Shown here: positions 12,100 through 22,724 of the stretch, in pieces
How positions within the stretch are numbered: the first letter of the stretch is position 1
Layout of the letters: every line of letters begins with the position of its first letter
NCBI RefSeq assembly: GCF_902459465.1
Contig: NW_022985716.1
Location: 38,501 to 102,500, forward strand
Length of the DNA: 64,000 nt
Direction of reading: 5' to 3'
Origin: Asterias rubens
Taxonomy: Eukaryota > Echinodermata > Asteroidea > Forcipulatida > Asteriidae
The notes under the pieces: generated by a model
The model's database searches: none
Seen by the model: only the letters and a program-made list of their open reading frames with translations
What the model was told of the DNA's origin: nothing
Made by a program: the position numbers and the translations under genes

Positions 12100-12880
12100 G
12101 TATTCAGCTGGAACTTTCACTTTTGACTTGCATTGTATCTTTATTGATACCTTTGGCAAAATATTTAGCAATGGGCAAAAACGAAACGCTTGGCCTACCT
12201 TTAAATTACAAATTTGAAATGATGTAGAAACAAGAGGAAGTGATTTGTGTGTGGCATAATCATTTCTTAACTGAGCTACTATCCATCTCGGATGGATTTG
12301 TATGTAATGTCAATTTGTTTGTTTAATTAACTGATTTAACCAAGTGTGGGAATGTACAGTAATTGATGCGTAAAACTCCGGAATGAGATACTACAAAACA
12401 CTAATAAACACATGTTGTAAACTACAGCGGGTAGAAATAAGGATAACCACTTGTGGCAGCAGCTTTCGCCTGCTGGTTGACCATGGTTCTAGAAATAAAT
12501 TAAATTTAATGGTATCAAATATTGATCTTGTAGCTGTGGTTATGTTATGCAATAAACCAGCGATGCATGACCGTGGCTGGGGCTCTGCACTCGGGCGCCA
12601 CGAGTCAATCGTGTTCCTGAATCCATGGAGGTAGCAATGGTGTAGTGAGTGTGTGTCTCTCATCATCATTATGAGTATGTTCTACCAAATTAGAAGGAGT
12701 TGGAACGAAGCAGGGATCAAAGGTTGTTCTACCTCCGCTTGGTACAACAGCTGCGCAGGACTAATAGGCAATGTGCCTAGAAACAACAATTTTAAGCATG
12801 AGTGACGACAAATTATTGCAAATGTATTTTGTGTTTGTCTTTGATAGTTAAAATGTAACGTGGCAAACGTGTTTGTTTAT
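12100..12880. other. Gene-free stretch
   Basis: AT-rich unique-looking sequence between the family A MITE and the palindrome-rich element; no open frame with protein-like composition on either strand. Confidence 0.5.
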
Positions 12881-13379
12881 GCCGGGGCCAGATGCAGTTG
12901 TGTCCGCCATGCAATACTGTCCGCCCCGGACACTTTTGCATATGCAATCGTGTCCGGGGCTATGCAAAAACCGTCCGGTGGACATGTATGTGCGCGCGTA
13001 AGCGAGCGTGCATGCACTGAAGCTACGTATATACATGTATATACATGTATGCAGCATGAATACTCACGTATTTTATGATTGCAGCGAATATCCAACGGCC
13101 GAACATTCCCCATGTCATTCATGACATGCACTTAGCTTGTAAAACAAAATGTTGAACGTGTTCCGTCGACCAATGGCGGTTAATTTACTGCAAGGACGGT
13201 TTTGCACGGGGGCGGACACAACTACATATGCAAATGTGTCCGGGCGGACACAATTGCATTATGCAGCAGCGTCCAGGCGGACACGATTGCATATATGCAA
13301 AACCGTCCGGCGGACATTATTGCATATGCAACAATATCCTCCGGATTGCATAGAGGACATAATTGCATGCGACACCGGC
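12881..13379. mobile_element. TGTCCG/GCATATGC palindrome-rich element, copy 1
   Basis: About 500 bp, colinear with copy 2 including the middle GCGTAAGCGAGCGTGCATGC and the part around CATGTCATTCATGACAT. No clear target duplication at this copy. Confidence 0.75.
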
Positions 13380-13639
13380 TTTATTCCATCCGCTTGACTG
13401 AGCTCAGTATGGATGACTTGAAGCAAAACACGCTACACAATCATACCTCCATGGTTTGAGTTAGCTGTTCAGATTTTATTGGAATTGTCCAGACTTTCGT
13501 TCGTATCCCAAAATTTTGCTGGAACAATTTATGTATACATCATAAATAAACGGGGAAAAAACATAGCCAATCCGTTTCATGTCGTAGCCGATTTATATGG
13601 TGTTTGCTAGGCCGAATAAAAAATACCACTTGACCGTTC

Positions 13640-13835
13640 CCTCCCTCATCCTTCTTTGAGACCGTGTCCTTTTGATATATAATTTTTTTCTTCATTTTCT
13701 TGCCAAAAAAGAAAAATTGTCTTTGTCTTTCTCTTTAAACTTGCTTATCTTTTTAAGAATTAGTAACTACATAAGTAGTGACTGTTTTTAATTGAGGAAT
13801 TGGTGGACAGTTCGAATTTAAATGCTTGGCGGCAA
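13640..13835 (+). repeat. Dispersed duplicate block, copy 1
   Basis: Shares CATCCTT(C)TTTGAG, CTTATCTTTTTAAGAA and GTTCGAATTTAAATG with 14850-15045. Confidence 0.5.
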
Positions 13836-14849
13836 CCTTTGAAAGTTTTTTAAAAATAAAACATAATCCCTCATCCTCCTCTTGTTTGGAAAAACTCGGA
13901 CGATCAACTTGTTCTTTTTTACTTGCATAATATTCCCATTTTTGTGTGTGAAAATAGTGATCAATATAGGCATGTAAGTCGCTTACTGAAAAATACAATC
14001 AATGTAATTATTAAAACCCGGCACGTGATTGTCACAAAGCTATGATGTCACAACGCAACGAACAATATTTTGCATAGGGCGCCATAATTATGACAACTCT
14101 TGGAAGAACTTTGCTGAGAAATGTAAGTGTGATTCGCATACCAACATTTAACAAAAAGTTCCCTTTGAACTGGCATAGCATAACAAGTCAGCCAAGAGAA
14201 ACACGTTTGTGCCAGTCAATCGCTTAAAGTCAAACTGGTTAAAGGAACTGGACACTCCAGTTGTTACTGCGTTTCAAATTCAGAATTCGGCCATTCAATG
14301 TTATTTTGAGTCAATATAGCGTATCGCCATTCTATTCGTGACAAACACGCCTATTTAAAAGTGTCTGCGAATTAATTGAATGCTGTTTTGATGAATTGTT
14401 AAATTGAATTATTATTTTGTTCAATCGAATGACGCAACATTACATTTAACTAGTCATAAAAGGAAATCGAAAGTAGCATTAAATTTTGCGCGAGTGGTTA
14501 AATTGGCTGTTCATTTATGCCGAAATTGACAGAGAAAACCTCCATGGTAATTATACACGCAAACACAACTCATCAAACATAAAACCAATGTCAGTCGAGG
14601 CATTTTTAAAGGTACACATTTATATTTCCCGACAATTCCATGAAGAAAAGGCATTCATGATTTCAAAGTTCACTTATTTTTATTAGAAAGTGCTTGAAAA
14701 TGACTCATCATGTGCTACCAAAGTGACCCTGTAGCATGCACAGCATTTTGTTGTCTTACAAGTTGCTTGTAAGTCTCATTCTAAGAAGATTTTGCAAAAA
14801 CGTACTTGTCGCAATTGAATTAGGCCAAACAAATAAACATATACAAACT

Positions 14850-15045
14850 GATCGTCCCCTCACTCGTGCTTTTTTGAGGCCGCATCCTTTTTTATTATTT
14901 TGTATTACATTTTGTTTTCTTCAAAAAGATTTTTTTGGTGTACGCCTTTTTCTCATATAACTTACTTATCTTTTAAGAACTTGTTACTACATTAAGTAAG
15001 TGGTGACTTGAGTGAAGACTTTGTGGCCAGTTTGAATTTGAATGA
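14850..15045 (+). repeat. Dispersed duplicate block, copy 2
   Basis: Partner of 13640-13835 with more divergence (GAGGCCGCATCC, TTACTTATCTTTTAAGAA). Lies next to family D MITE 15088. Confidence 0.5.
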
Positions 15046-15087
15046 AAATGAGCAACTGAGGACTTTTGTTATTAAAGTTAGACCAAC

Positions 15088-15469
15088 TTTGGAGGAACAT
15101 TACACAAGCGTTAAGAAAAAAACCTCGTCTAAGATCCCCGATTTACATAAAACATACACGGTCTAATAATGATGATAGAAGAAAACATCCCTTGAAATAC
15201 TTCCGTCTAAAATGCCATATTTGATGAGAAATAAATAAAACTAATTCCCAGTTGGAGTTTATCGCTCAGTGAGCTTTTACACCATTTTTATTAATCGAAG
15301 TCATGCAATAATAATGTGTAATACTTCCCCATTAATTTCCAGAGATCCAGATGGCTGATCGATCTCAAACTTCTCCAGGTTTGTCAGATTATGTATACGG
15401 TAGATTTCATAAAGTGCTTACACTGCAACTATTTTGATAGCAATACAAAAATCGGTAATGTTCCTTTAA
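15088..15469. mobile_element. TTAA MITE family D copy downstream of GT31 gene
   Basis: Right end ATCGGTAATGTTCCTTTAA. Shares CTCGTCTAAGATC, AAACATCCCTTG and GATCGATCTCAAACTTCT with the copy at 23731. It starts about 20 bp below the GT31 stop codon. Confidence 0.7.
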
Positions 15470-15486
15470 CATAATTATAACTATTA

Positions 15487-16629
15487 CTATTGCGAGGTTT
15501 TGTTTATCTGCTCAATTTGTGATCCAACTAGTTTATGCCAAAGGCTCAACATTGTATCATTGAGGCGATGTCTGTTGTGAAGTATTCCAACTCCAATACC
15601 CTTTTCCATCGCCTCCGCGTACTTCCCAGAATACTGCTCGTACATCGGAGAAAGCATCGGAATGACGCCGATTTTGCTCATAATTATTCCTACAAATGCA
15701 TCATCGAGACGAAGGAACGGTACATACTTGGACTTGTCGAAGACACGTACAGCTACATCTCGAGACATTGCGTAGCAAGCGCCATTAAGAAAAGGTGGAT
15801 ACCTTTTAGGAGCGTAAACCTCCTTTGGAATGTACCACTTGGATTTTTTCCCTCTTTCTACGATGACATTTGTCCTAAGATGGCCTTCTGCAAAATCAGT
15901 CTTTGGCATTTTGGACAACCGTCTTACCAGTGTAACAATGTTAATCATCATGTCAGCATCTACACTGAATACAAAGCTGGTTTGAGGGCAGTACATCGAT
16001 ATCCATTTCAGTCCCATCATGTTCTTGTAAGTCAGATTTACGTAAACATCGATGAAGTCTTCTTGGATAAGATCATGAAATTCACGGTTTTCCTCTTGAA
16101 TTTGTTTCCGAATGATGGGGTCCGTTGACTCCCCTAGAAGAAACATCGTCAGGACCCGTCTACCGAACACCTCCTTCACACCTCCCCAAGTTTTCCGGAT
16201 TTGCTCTCGGTCCAACTTCTCGAACGGCGCACATTTGACGAGCAAAACCAAGAATAGTTCTCCGTTTGAGTTGCTCCTGTTGAAGCAGGCATCTTGGTTG
16301 TGCATTGTAAACTTAAAACGATGAGGATTGACGACTGGTTGTCCAGACACAGTAGTTAATTGTGCAGGTTCCGCCGTCGGTGAAGTTGTGACGTTTCCAG
16401 TAACGTTCCGACTACTACTTGCTTGCAGCGTGGAGGTAGCTTGCAGCGTGGAGGTAGCTTGCAGGTTGACGAGCTCTGTTTGTATTTCTCTGCTATCTTT
16501 CGTATGTATACTCTTTGTGTTAAGTAAACTTCGCTCATGATCAGAAGAAATGTAACGTAAGAAGCAAAATGTTTCAAATAGTGCTAGTCCGTAAAGGAAC
16601 ACATACTTGAAGATGGTGGCAGTTTTCAT
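15487..16629 (-). CDS. Beta-1,3-galactosyltransferase-family (GT31) glycosyltransferase
   Basis: Golgi type II membrane enzyme that probably transfers a hexose from UDP-sugar in beta-1,3 linkage. Intronless, 380 residues from the Met at 16629. Residues 4-26 form a membrane anchor (FKYVFLYGLALFETFCFL), followed by a Ser/Thr-rich stem with a short repeated LQATST. The catalytic domain has the family landmarks: REQIRKTWGG (141-150), MFLLGES (162-168), DFIDVYVNLTYKNMMGLKW (191-209), the metal-binding DAD (224-226), KWYIPKEVY (264-272) and LDDAFVG (308-314) in place of the usual EDVxxG. An in-frame upstream Met (16704) exists, but a TATAAAT lies inside its first codons, so the start at 16629 is preferred. 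Acceptor specificity cannot be told. The CTLD gene lies 1.2 kb to the right on the same strand. Confidence 0.88.
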   Translation of the reverse strand: MKTATIFKYVFLYGLALFETFCFLRYISSDHERSLLNTKSIHTKDSREIQTELVNLQATSTLQATSTLQASSSRNVTGNVTTSPTAEPAQLTTVSGQPVVNPHRFKFTMHNQDACFNRSNSNGELFLVLLVKCAPFEKLDREQIRKTWGGVKEVFGRRVLTMFLLGESTDPIIRKQIQEENREFHDLIQEDFIDVYVNLTYKNMMGLKWISMYCPQTSFVFSVDADMMINIVTLVRRLSKMPKTDFAEGHLRTNVIVERGKKSKWYIPKEVYAPKRYPPFLNGACYAMSRDVAVRVFDKSKYVPFLRLDDAFVGIIMSKIGVIPMLSPMYEQYSGKYAEAMEKGIGVGILHNRHRLNDTMLSLWHKLVGSQIEQINKTSQ

Positions 16630-16689
16630 GGCGTCAGTTGTGGTTGTACAGCACTGATGGTAAGGGTCGAACAGTACTGAATGAACTGC

Positions 16690-16698
16690 ATTTATACC
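16690..16698 (-). promoter_or_regulatory. Candidate TATA box of the GT31 gene
   Basis: The minus strand reads GGTATAAAT, about 60-68 bases before the preferred start codon. A 27-bp perfect dyad lies just upstream at 16716-16742. Placement fits a core promoter; not tested. Confidence 0.4.
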
Positions 16699-16715
16699 AC
16701 GCACCCTGCACTGAT

Positions 16716-16742
16716 CATGGAGGAATAATTTATTCCTCCATG
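16716..16742. repeat. 27-bp perfect dyad upstream of the GT31 gene
   Basis: Two 13-nt arms (CATGGAGGAATAA and its complement) around a single T. The dyad is itself bracketed by direct copies of GCACTGAT or CACTGAT. It could be a protein-binding site or the trace of a small insertion. Confidence 0.6.
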
Positions 16743-17477
16743 CACTGATTCACTCTGGAGCGAAGGACGTACACAACGAACGTCACAGCTTGCCTTAACA
16801 TTAACAATGGAGGAAGATGACCACCCCACAAGCTGTAGGGTTGTCTAAACTACGAGTGTCATTTGGTTCAGTGAACCATGGAGGGAATCTACCTCTATGG
16901 TGAACCCATTGTAAGAACATCTTAGAGCATGATAATTTCATGGCTTTGGTGACCATAAGCAAAGAATCGGCACTTGCGGGAAGCAGTCTGGATGTGCTTA
17001 CGTCAAGCATTAAACGGGTTAGCGGGTGATTTTGGCTTTTGCGCGTAACTGTATAGGCAATCTACATTTACCAGGGCGACATCATCTCTGGTGGACAGAT
17101 TACACATGGGACACCGACACAGAAATCATGTCTTAAACTAGGAAAAGATGTCTGTGATACGAGTTCATGAAAAGTAAGAATGACAGTTAATGATTATTAT
17201 TGGCTTCTTATCGTAGCGCGCGTATCCGCCACTCTGAAAGGCGCTTACATTATTATTGTATTTCTCTACAATGTATGTGACACACTACGTTTGAATTATG
17301 AGACATGCTCCCTTGCATTATGTAATGGTTAACGAGGTGCTGTGGCGCAATATGCTGCCAATCAAACCAGGAACATCGGGGCGAGCCCCTTCTCTTTTTT
17401 TTGTTATAAGTGGGCTGTGTTCTTTTACTTGCGCTACACAAAACACGGGACCAACGGCTTTACGTCCCATCCAAACT

Positions 17478-17740
17478 TAAAGGCAAGCCATCTTTGAATG
17501 AGCAAGCCATCTTGAAAGGGCAAGCCATCTTTGAATGGGCAACCCATCTTTATCGAGCCATCTTTGAATGGGCATGCCATCTTTGAATAGGCAACAAACA
17601 ATCCTGGTGGGCAAGCAAAACTTGAATGGGCAATCCATCTTTAAATGGACAAGCCATCTCTGAATGGGCTAAAGCCATCTTGAATGGGCAAGCCATTTTT
17701 GAATGTGCAAGCTGTCTTTAAATGGGCTCCCATTTTAAAT
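17478..17740. repeat. Degenerate ~20-bp repeat, about 12 units
   Basis: Consensus GGGCAAGCCATCTTTGAAT; units vary in length and sequence. Begins after the 3' end of the lectin gene. Confidence 0.8.
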
Positions 17741-17833
17741 TTACAACATCATGAAATATTGAACTGTTAAAAGTGGCAAATTGACCCGAAGTTTACGTGA
17801 AATTCAAGGCCTGCGATCTCACCCGTGTGACAC

Positions 17834-18711
17834 TTAATTTTTGTCAACCTCGTAGTATCTACAGTTGGTACCTTTGGTATCAGAGTTGCTGACTATCATA
17901 TCGGATTGCTTCACAAAGTAGCTCACGCATGTGTTGTTAGTCATACTGAACGAAAAGCAGTAAGGGGTCTTAGAACACACTGCACAGCACTGCATCAAAG
18001 ACGTCATCTGACGCTCCTCAATGATGTACGTACTGAGAGAACTGCATCCTTGGTCTAGGTCCACTTCGTGACAACGACCCGCAAGCCGCTGACATAGAGG
18101 GCGCTCGCACATGGTGAAGCGTGGGACATAGACCTTATCGCAAATACCAATGCGCAAGCGCAGACTGTTGAATGAGGTGCATTGTGGGATAGATATGGAT
18201 CAAATTTGGGTACCAGCTAGACCACAATGCACCTAATTCCAGGCTTTACGCGCGCGCCCCAGTATTTGCGAAAAGGTCTATGACACCTAGCATCATGCCA
18301 AACATAATCAAATTGCCACATGATTACGCAACTTCCACCATCAGGCTGGCCATCATCCCACAGCGCGTGATCCGTCTGCTTAGGTAGGGCCGAGTTGTCC
18401 CAACAAACTAAAGGCCCATCGTCACCTGTTGGCTTGAAGCATCCCAACCACAAACCCCCAATCAGCGAGTCATTCTGAGCCTTGAACAGATTACCAATCA
18501 ATTTGTTCTCTTGTACGGTAGAGGGCAGCACAATGTTACCGCCAACCTCTTGACAAGCATCGATTGCTTCTTCCCAGGTAAGTTTTGGACTTGCTAGAAG
18601 TAAGTAACAGCGTTGATCATGTTGAGCCCACCCTCCGGAACATGATCCACAGCTAACGATTGATACCGACATTGCAATCAGTAAAACGGACACTTTCAAC
18701 CTAATGCACAT
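17834..18711 (-). pseudogene. Secreted C-type lectin gene interrupted by a MITE
   Basis: Single-exon gene for a secreted protein. A signal peptide (MCIRLKVSVLLIAMSVSIVS) leads into a C-type lectin domain: CSGGWAQHDQRCY, TWEEAIDAC, then LWDDGQPDGGSCVIMW with a QPD-type sugar-binding motif, and WHDARC. Right after WHDARCH the reading frame enters a 150-bp MITE (18130-18279) and stops. Past the element the frame resumes with the missing end of the lectin fold (FTMCERP), then a Cys-rich PAN/apple-like tail (CCAVCSKTPYCFSF) and a stop at 17834. Element plus duplicated AT is 152 bp, a frameshift; without it the coding length is 726 nt, 241 codons. As sequenced, the product lacks the final lectin cysteine. 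A slightly earlier in-frame Met (MSLNYLA) is possible. Confidence 0.8.
18130..18279. mobile_element. MITE-E copy inside the lectin exon (150 bp)
   Basis: Begins AGACCTTATCGCAAATACC and ends in the inverted form GGTATTTGCGAAAAGGTCT-like, flanked by AT on both sides. Exactly 150 bp, the same length as the copy at 3446-3595. Confidence 0.85.
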
Positions 18712-18829
18712 GGCTAAATAATTGAGAGACATAAATAAGAGAATTGTTGCCTCACCGAAGTTGTATGTCGTCTGGTTAGGCTGAAGTTGCCGAAACCTGG
18801 TCACACTGGACTGTGTTCTTTCTGTCTCA

Positions 18830-19210
18830 TAGGCAGACAGTGGTTCGAATCCTAGTCAAATTCCAACATGACTGAATAATTGAGAGACAGAAATAAAAGT
18901 TTAGAATTGTTGCCTCACCGAATTTTTATGTCGTGTGGTAAGGCTGAAATTGCCGAAACCCGGTCAGAACGTTCGCATCCTTGTTAAGTTCCCTGTGGTT
19001 TAAAGAGAGTAATAGACGGTGGGTTCGAATCCTGGTCAAGTCTTATGCTCTTGAGCACATAGACAAGTTTTGCATTTGTTTTTATATAAATTTATATTAC
19101 CAGTATTGTTTAAGTTAGCGTAGATGCGTCGGTTCAAATCCTGGCAATGATGATGACCGTCTTCTTTGCGATTGGCGTTGGTTCAAATCCTGGTCAATGT
19201 CTTATAGTCT
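18830..19210 (+). repeat. Cluster of four box-B-like motifs upstream of the lectin gene
   Basis: GGTTCGAATCCTAGTCAA, GGTTCGAATCCTGGTCAA, GGTTCAAATCCTGGCAA and GGTTCAAATCCTGGTCAA within 350 bp. A ~90-bp block (GAGAGACAGAAATAAAAG, TTGCCTCACCGAA) is also duplicated at 18716-18800 and 18868-18960. Confidence 0.5.
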
Positions 19211-20340
19211 GGTTAGAGGTCAGGTTTCCTTGTGTAAAAGCTGTGATTTCACGTCAGCATAGTTACCTGTTTCCTCGTTCCAAAATGGCGGAGTTTCGGT
19301 TAAGGTTTTTACTTGAATGTTGAGCCTTTTATCAACACGGTCACGTACCTAGCACGGTTGAGAAAGTAACATCAATTGTTTCGCACGATCCACAACAACA
19401 GTTACATTAAACATTAATCTTTCTCCCGAAGACGATCAGAGCATACTGATCAAAACGTCGAGTTGAAACCCTATGGTTACCGCAAACCATAACAATATTA
19501 ACGATGTTTGCATCAACCTGTGTAAACTGCACCCAACCTTTTCAGATACTGAAACCAGACTGGAAGCTGAAAATTTAGCAACAACGTGTATATTGCTTTA
19601 CTGCCCAAATTGTGTATTTTATGACTATTTTATTCATATTGCCATGGTAACATATCATCAACACAGTGCTGATTCGCCTAATGGGAGACTTAAGGCACCA
19701 ATAATGCATTGTTTGACTTTCTGAGCAAAAAGAAAAAGATAAAGACTTTTACCTCAGAAGGACAAAGCAGGTCAAGCCTAATGATTGTTAAAGAAACCTT
19801 AAGCACCATTGTCTTCAATGATTAACAAGTTTCCGGCAACAGAGCATTATCTGAGTATCAATTATTTAGTTCTCCTTTAAAAAGCTTAACAACAATATTA
19901 GCTCCGTACGATTGTGTAGACTACGCAAGTCTCTTGTGAACATCGAAAACGAGAAAACAACTCGGACCATTATTTTTCTATGAAAGTCAAATCGTCTTTT
20001 CTGATAATTTAAAACTCCACTTTTCATAACAATTTTGTTGGAATGCCTAGAATATGCTTGGTCGTGAATAGTTCATATCTTTGGCAACACGTAACCACGC
20101 TTTGGAAAAGTCGTAACTTCACAAAATCGCCGCTTCGCATGGATGCCATTTCCATTCGAAGGCAGATATGAACCTGGCTTTATACGCCAGGGTATGGTCT
20201 GTATAAACTTGATATACCTGTGACTATTTAATACCCACGGACCAATCACACTGAAGATTTCCCTTCATTGACCAACCACTGTCTATTTATCCACTCTCTA
20301 ACTATCATTTATAAATGAGTGTAAAACAGCACTTATTGAC
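19211..20340. other. Gene-free stretch
   Basis: Contains the hammerhead-like motif at 19421-19470; otherwise nothing recognised. Confidence 0.5.
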
Positions 20341-20343
20341 CCT

Positions 20344-20495
20344 GTACGAAACCGCGGTTTCGGCTTTGGATTCGGCTCAGGCTTGGCCCGCAGTTGTTTT
20401 CAAAATATTGCGCGTGCTTTGCATACGTGCTCAGGGCTTCAGACGAGAGGACGGAGCCTGAAGCTGAATCCAAAGCCGAAGCCGTGGTTTCGTAA
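20344..20495. repeat. Fold-back, GAAACC...CGGCTTTGGATTCGGCT arms
   Basis: About 45-bp arms; related one-sided copies at 51909-52030 and 25384-25500. Confidence 0.7.
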
Positions 20496-20524
20496 AGGGC
20501 CATGGGGGTGGGGGGGGGGGGCAC

Positions 20525-21566
20525 CCTAGTAAATAAAAGTCCTATTCAACCAACGCTAAATGTTACATCCTCAAAAATACACACAAAATATTAAAAAGTC
20601 CCTCAGTCATTCAAAACAAAAACACAACATGCAGTGACATCTGAACTTCAGTTTTCTTATCTATTTTATGTGGGTAGTCTGGGGTCCTCCTGAGCTACGG
20701 CCGTCGCAAAGAAAAGAAAAAAACCTTCACAGAGGTGATTACTTCGAAACATAGAAGCAGCCATCTTGAGAAAGGGGGTCCTATCGCTTGTGAACAAAAT
20801 AGGACCATTTTGTCGGGGCCTGGCTCACCCAAGCACCCGAAATTGTGAGTTAGTAACCCCATGGTACAATAATGGGCCATATTTTAATAATCCCTGAAAG
20901 TTTTGGCCCTAAAATCTGTCATTTACAGAACATTTTGAGGGCATATATATTATTAATGAGGGCTCGGCGCATTGATTCGGTCTCTATTTACTTGGGTGCA
21001 CCCATGGATGGCTTGCATATAGCGTCATTGACCGCCATCTTTGTTTTAAAACAATGGAAACATGCACGTGTACGCGCTACACACGAGTCTCAGCCAATGA
21101 GACCTCCTCACTCTTGCACACTTCATCAAAGATGGCGGCCGATGACGTCATGCGCAATCCATCTATTGGCTGTCTGAGTAATATTTCAGCTAGCTTTGGG
21201 CTATATTGAAGGGGTAAGAAAAATCCTTGCACCATGGTTAACGTATTTCCTCATCTGAATTTTAAATCCAGTACGTTTTCCCCCATTTAAGACTTGAAGT
21301 GAACGCAAACAAAGTTAGTTATTTTTTTATAGAATCAGGCATTGATCCGTTTGACGAGTATTGTGAAATGTCAAGGTAAAAAGGACTACAAATGGACGAT
21401 TTCGCTTAATATTTTATAAAGTGAGAGTGTGGGAAAATTGCCGTAACGAGTTCAATTAATTATAGATAATACATTAAGGATAGGCTAAAAAGTTAAAGAC
21501 TAAATAGATAATAATCGTGGAGGTAATTCCCGATGTAAACACGCCTACTTTATACATACCGGCTCC
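20525..21566. other. Gene-free stretch
   Basis: CpG-bearing blocks around 21050-21180 (GATGGCGGCCGATGACGTCA) but no coding frame or splice structure. Confidence 0.5.
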
Positions 21567-21576
21567 ACTCATTACC

Positions 21577-21918
21577 TAGTCTTGGTTCAAGACTCTCCTG
21601 GATTTGTCACAAAAGGGCGCGCTATCACCCGGACCCCAACGCGCTATCAACCACGAACCGCTATCAACCACGAACCGCTATCACAGCAGAGTCTTTGCAC
21701 ATTCGTTAAATCTCCCCCAAAAATGAAGGGGCGGGCTCTGCGGGAAACGTACGCGCGCGCATTATGTTTCCCCCCGATTTTTTGGGGAAATTTAACGAAT
21801 GTGCCAAGACTCTCCTGTGATAGCGGTTCTCGGGTGATAGCGGTTCGTGGTTGATAGCGCGTTGGGGGTGAAAGCGCGCCCTGTTGTGAAAAATCCAGGA
21901 GAGTCTTGAACCAAGACT
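21577..21918. mobile_element. Mutator-like fold-back element with 10-bp target duplication
   Basis: Flanked by ACTCATTACC at 21567-21576 and 21919-21928. Ends AGTCTTGGTTCAAGACTCTC inverted at the other side; arms contain repeated CGCTATCAACCACGAAC; loop near AACGTACGCGCGCGCATT. Confidence 0.8.
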
Positions 21919-21957
21919 ACTCATTACCAGAAGCCCTTTATAATATTAGGAAATGCA

Positions 21958-22334
21958 TTAGGAAAGGTACACTATTGTTATTGGTCGAAGACTAATCTTC
22001 TCACTTGGTGTATCCGAACATAAGCATAAAATAACAAGCCTGTGAAAATTTGAGCTAAATTGGTCATCGAAGTTGAGAAAAAATGATGAGAGAAAGAACA
22101 CCCTCGTTGGACGAATTTGTGTGCTTATTATAGATAGGAATAAAAGACTTCTAGCTAGAAGTCTTTTATTATTTTAGCGAGAAATTACCTATTTCTCAAA
22201 ATCTATGCTACTTCAGAGGGAGCCGTTCCTCACAATGTGTTATACTACCAACAGCTCCCCAATGCTTGTTACCAAGTCAGTTTTTAAGTTAATATTTGTT
22301 TTGAGTATTTACCAAACGTGTACTTTCCCTTTAA
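21958..22334. mobile_element. TTAA MITE family A copy, diverged, abutting another TTAA element
   Basis: Left end eroded (TTAGGAAAGGTACACTATTG); right TIR AACGTGTACTTTCCC ends at the TTAA 22331-22334 shared with the next fold-back element. Centre is a different dyad, AGACTTCTAGCTAGAAGTCT. Confidence 0.7.
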
Positions 22335-22724
22335 AGGAACACGTTGCCCTGGATCGGTCGAGTTGGTCTTTGAAAAGCGTTTGTAAGCGTTTGTTATAAA
22401 ATGCATATGGTTAGAAAGATGTTGTAAAAGTAGAATACAATGATCCACACAAACATGCCTCGAAATTTCACGGTTTTCCTTTTACCTCGTCGACTAACAC
22501 GGTCGGCCATTATTTTATGGGAGTCAAATTTTTGACTCCCATAAATGGCCGACCGTGTTAGTTCGCAAAGTAAAAGGAAAACCACGCAATTTCGAGGCAA
22601 ATTTGTGTGGATCATTATATTCTACTTTTAAAACATCTTTCCAACCATATGCATTTTATAAAAAATGGTTACAAACGCTTTTTATAGACCAACTCGTCCG
22701 ATCCAAGGCAACGTGTTCCTTTAA
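22331..22724. mobile_element. 394-bp fold-back element with TTAA ends
   Basis: TTAA 22331-22334 and 22721-22724. Two ~190-bp arms pair almost along their whole length, meeting at ATGGGAGTCAAATTTTTGAC; ends read AAGGAACACGTTGCC. Confidence 0.88.

Noticed and set aside
15535-16128. 197-codon plus-strand frame
   Set aside because: Antisense shadow of the GT31 gene, which has clear family motifs.
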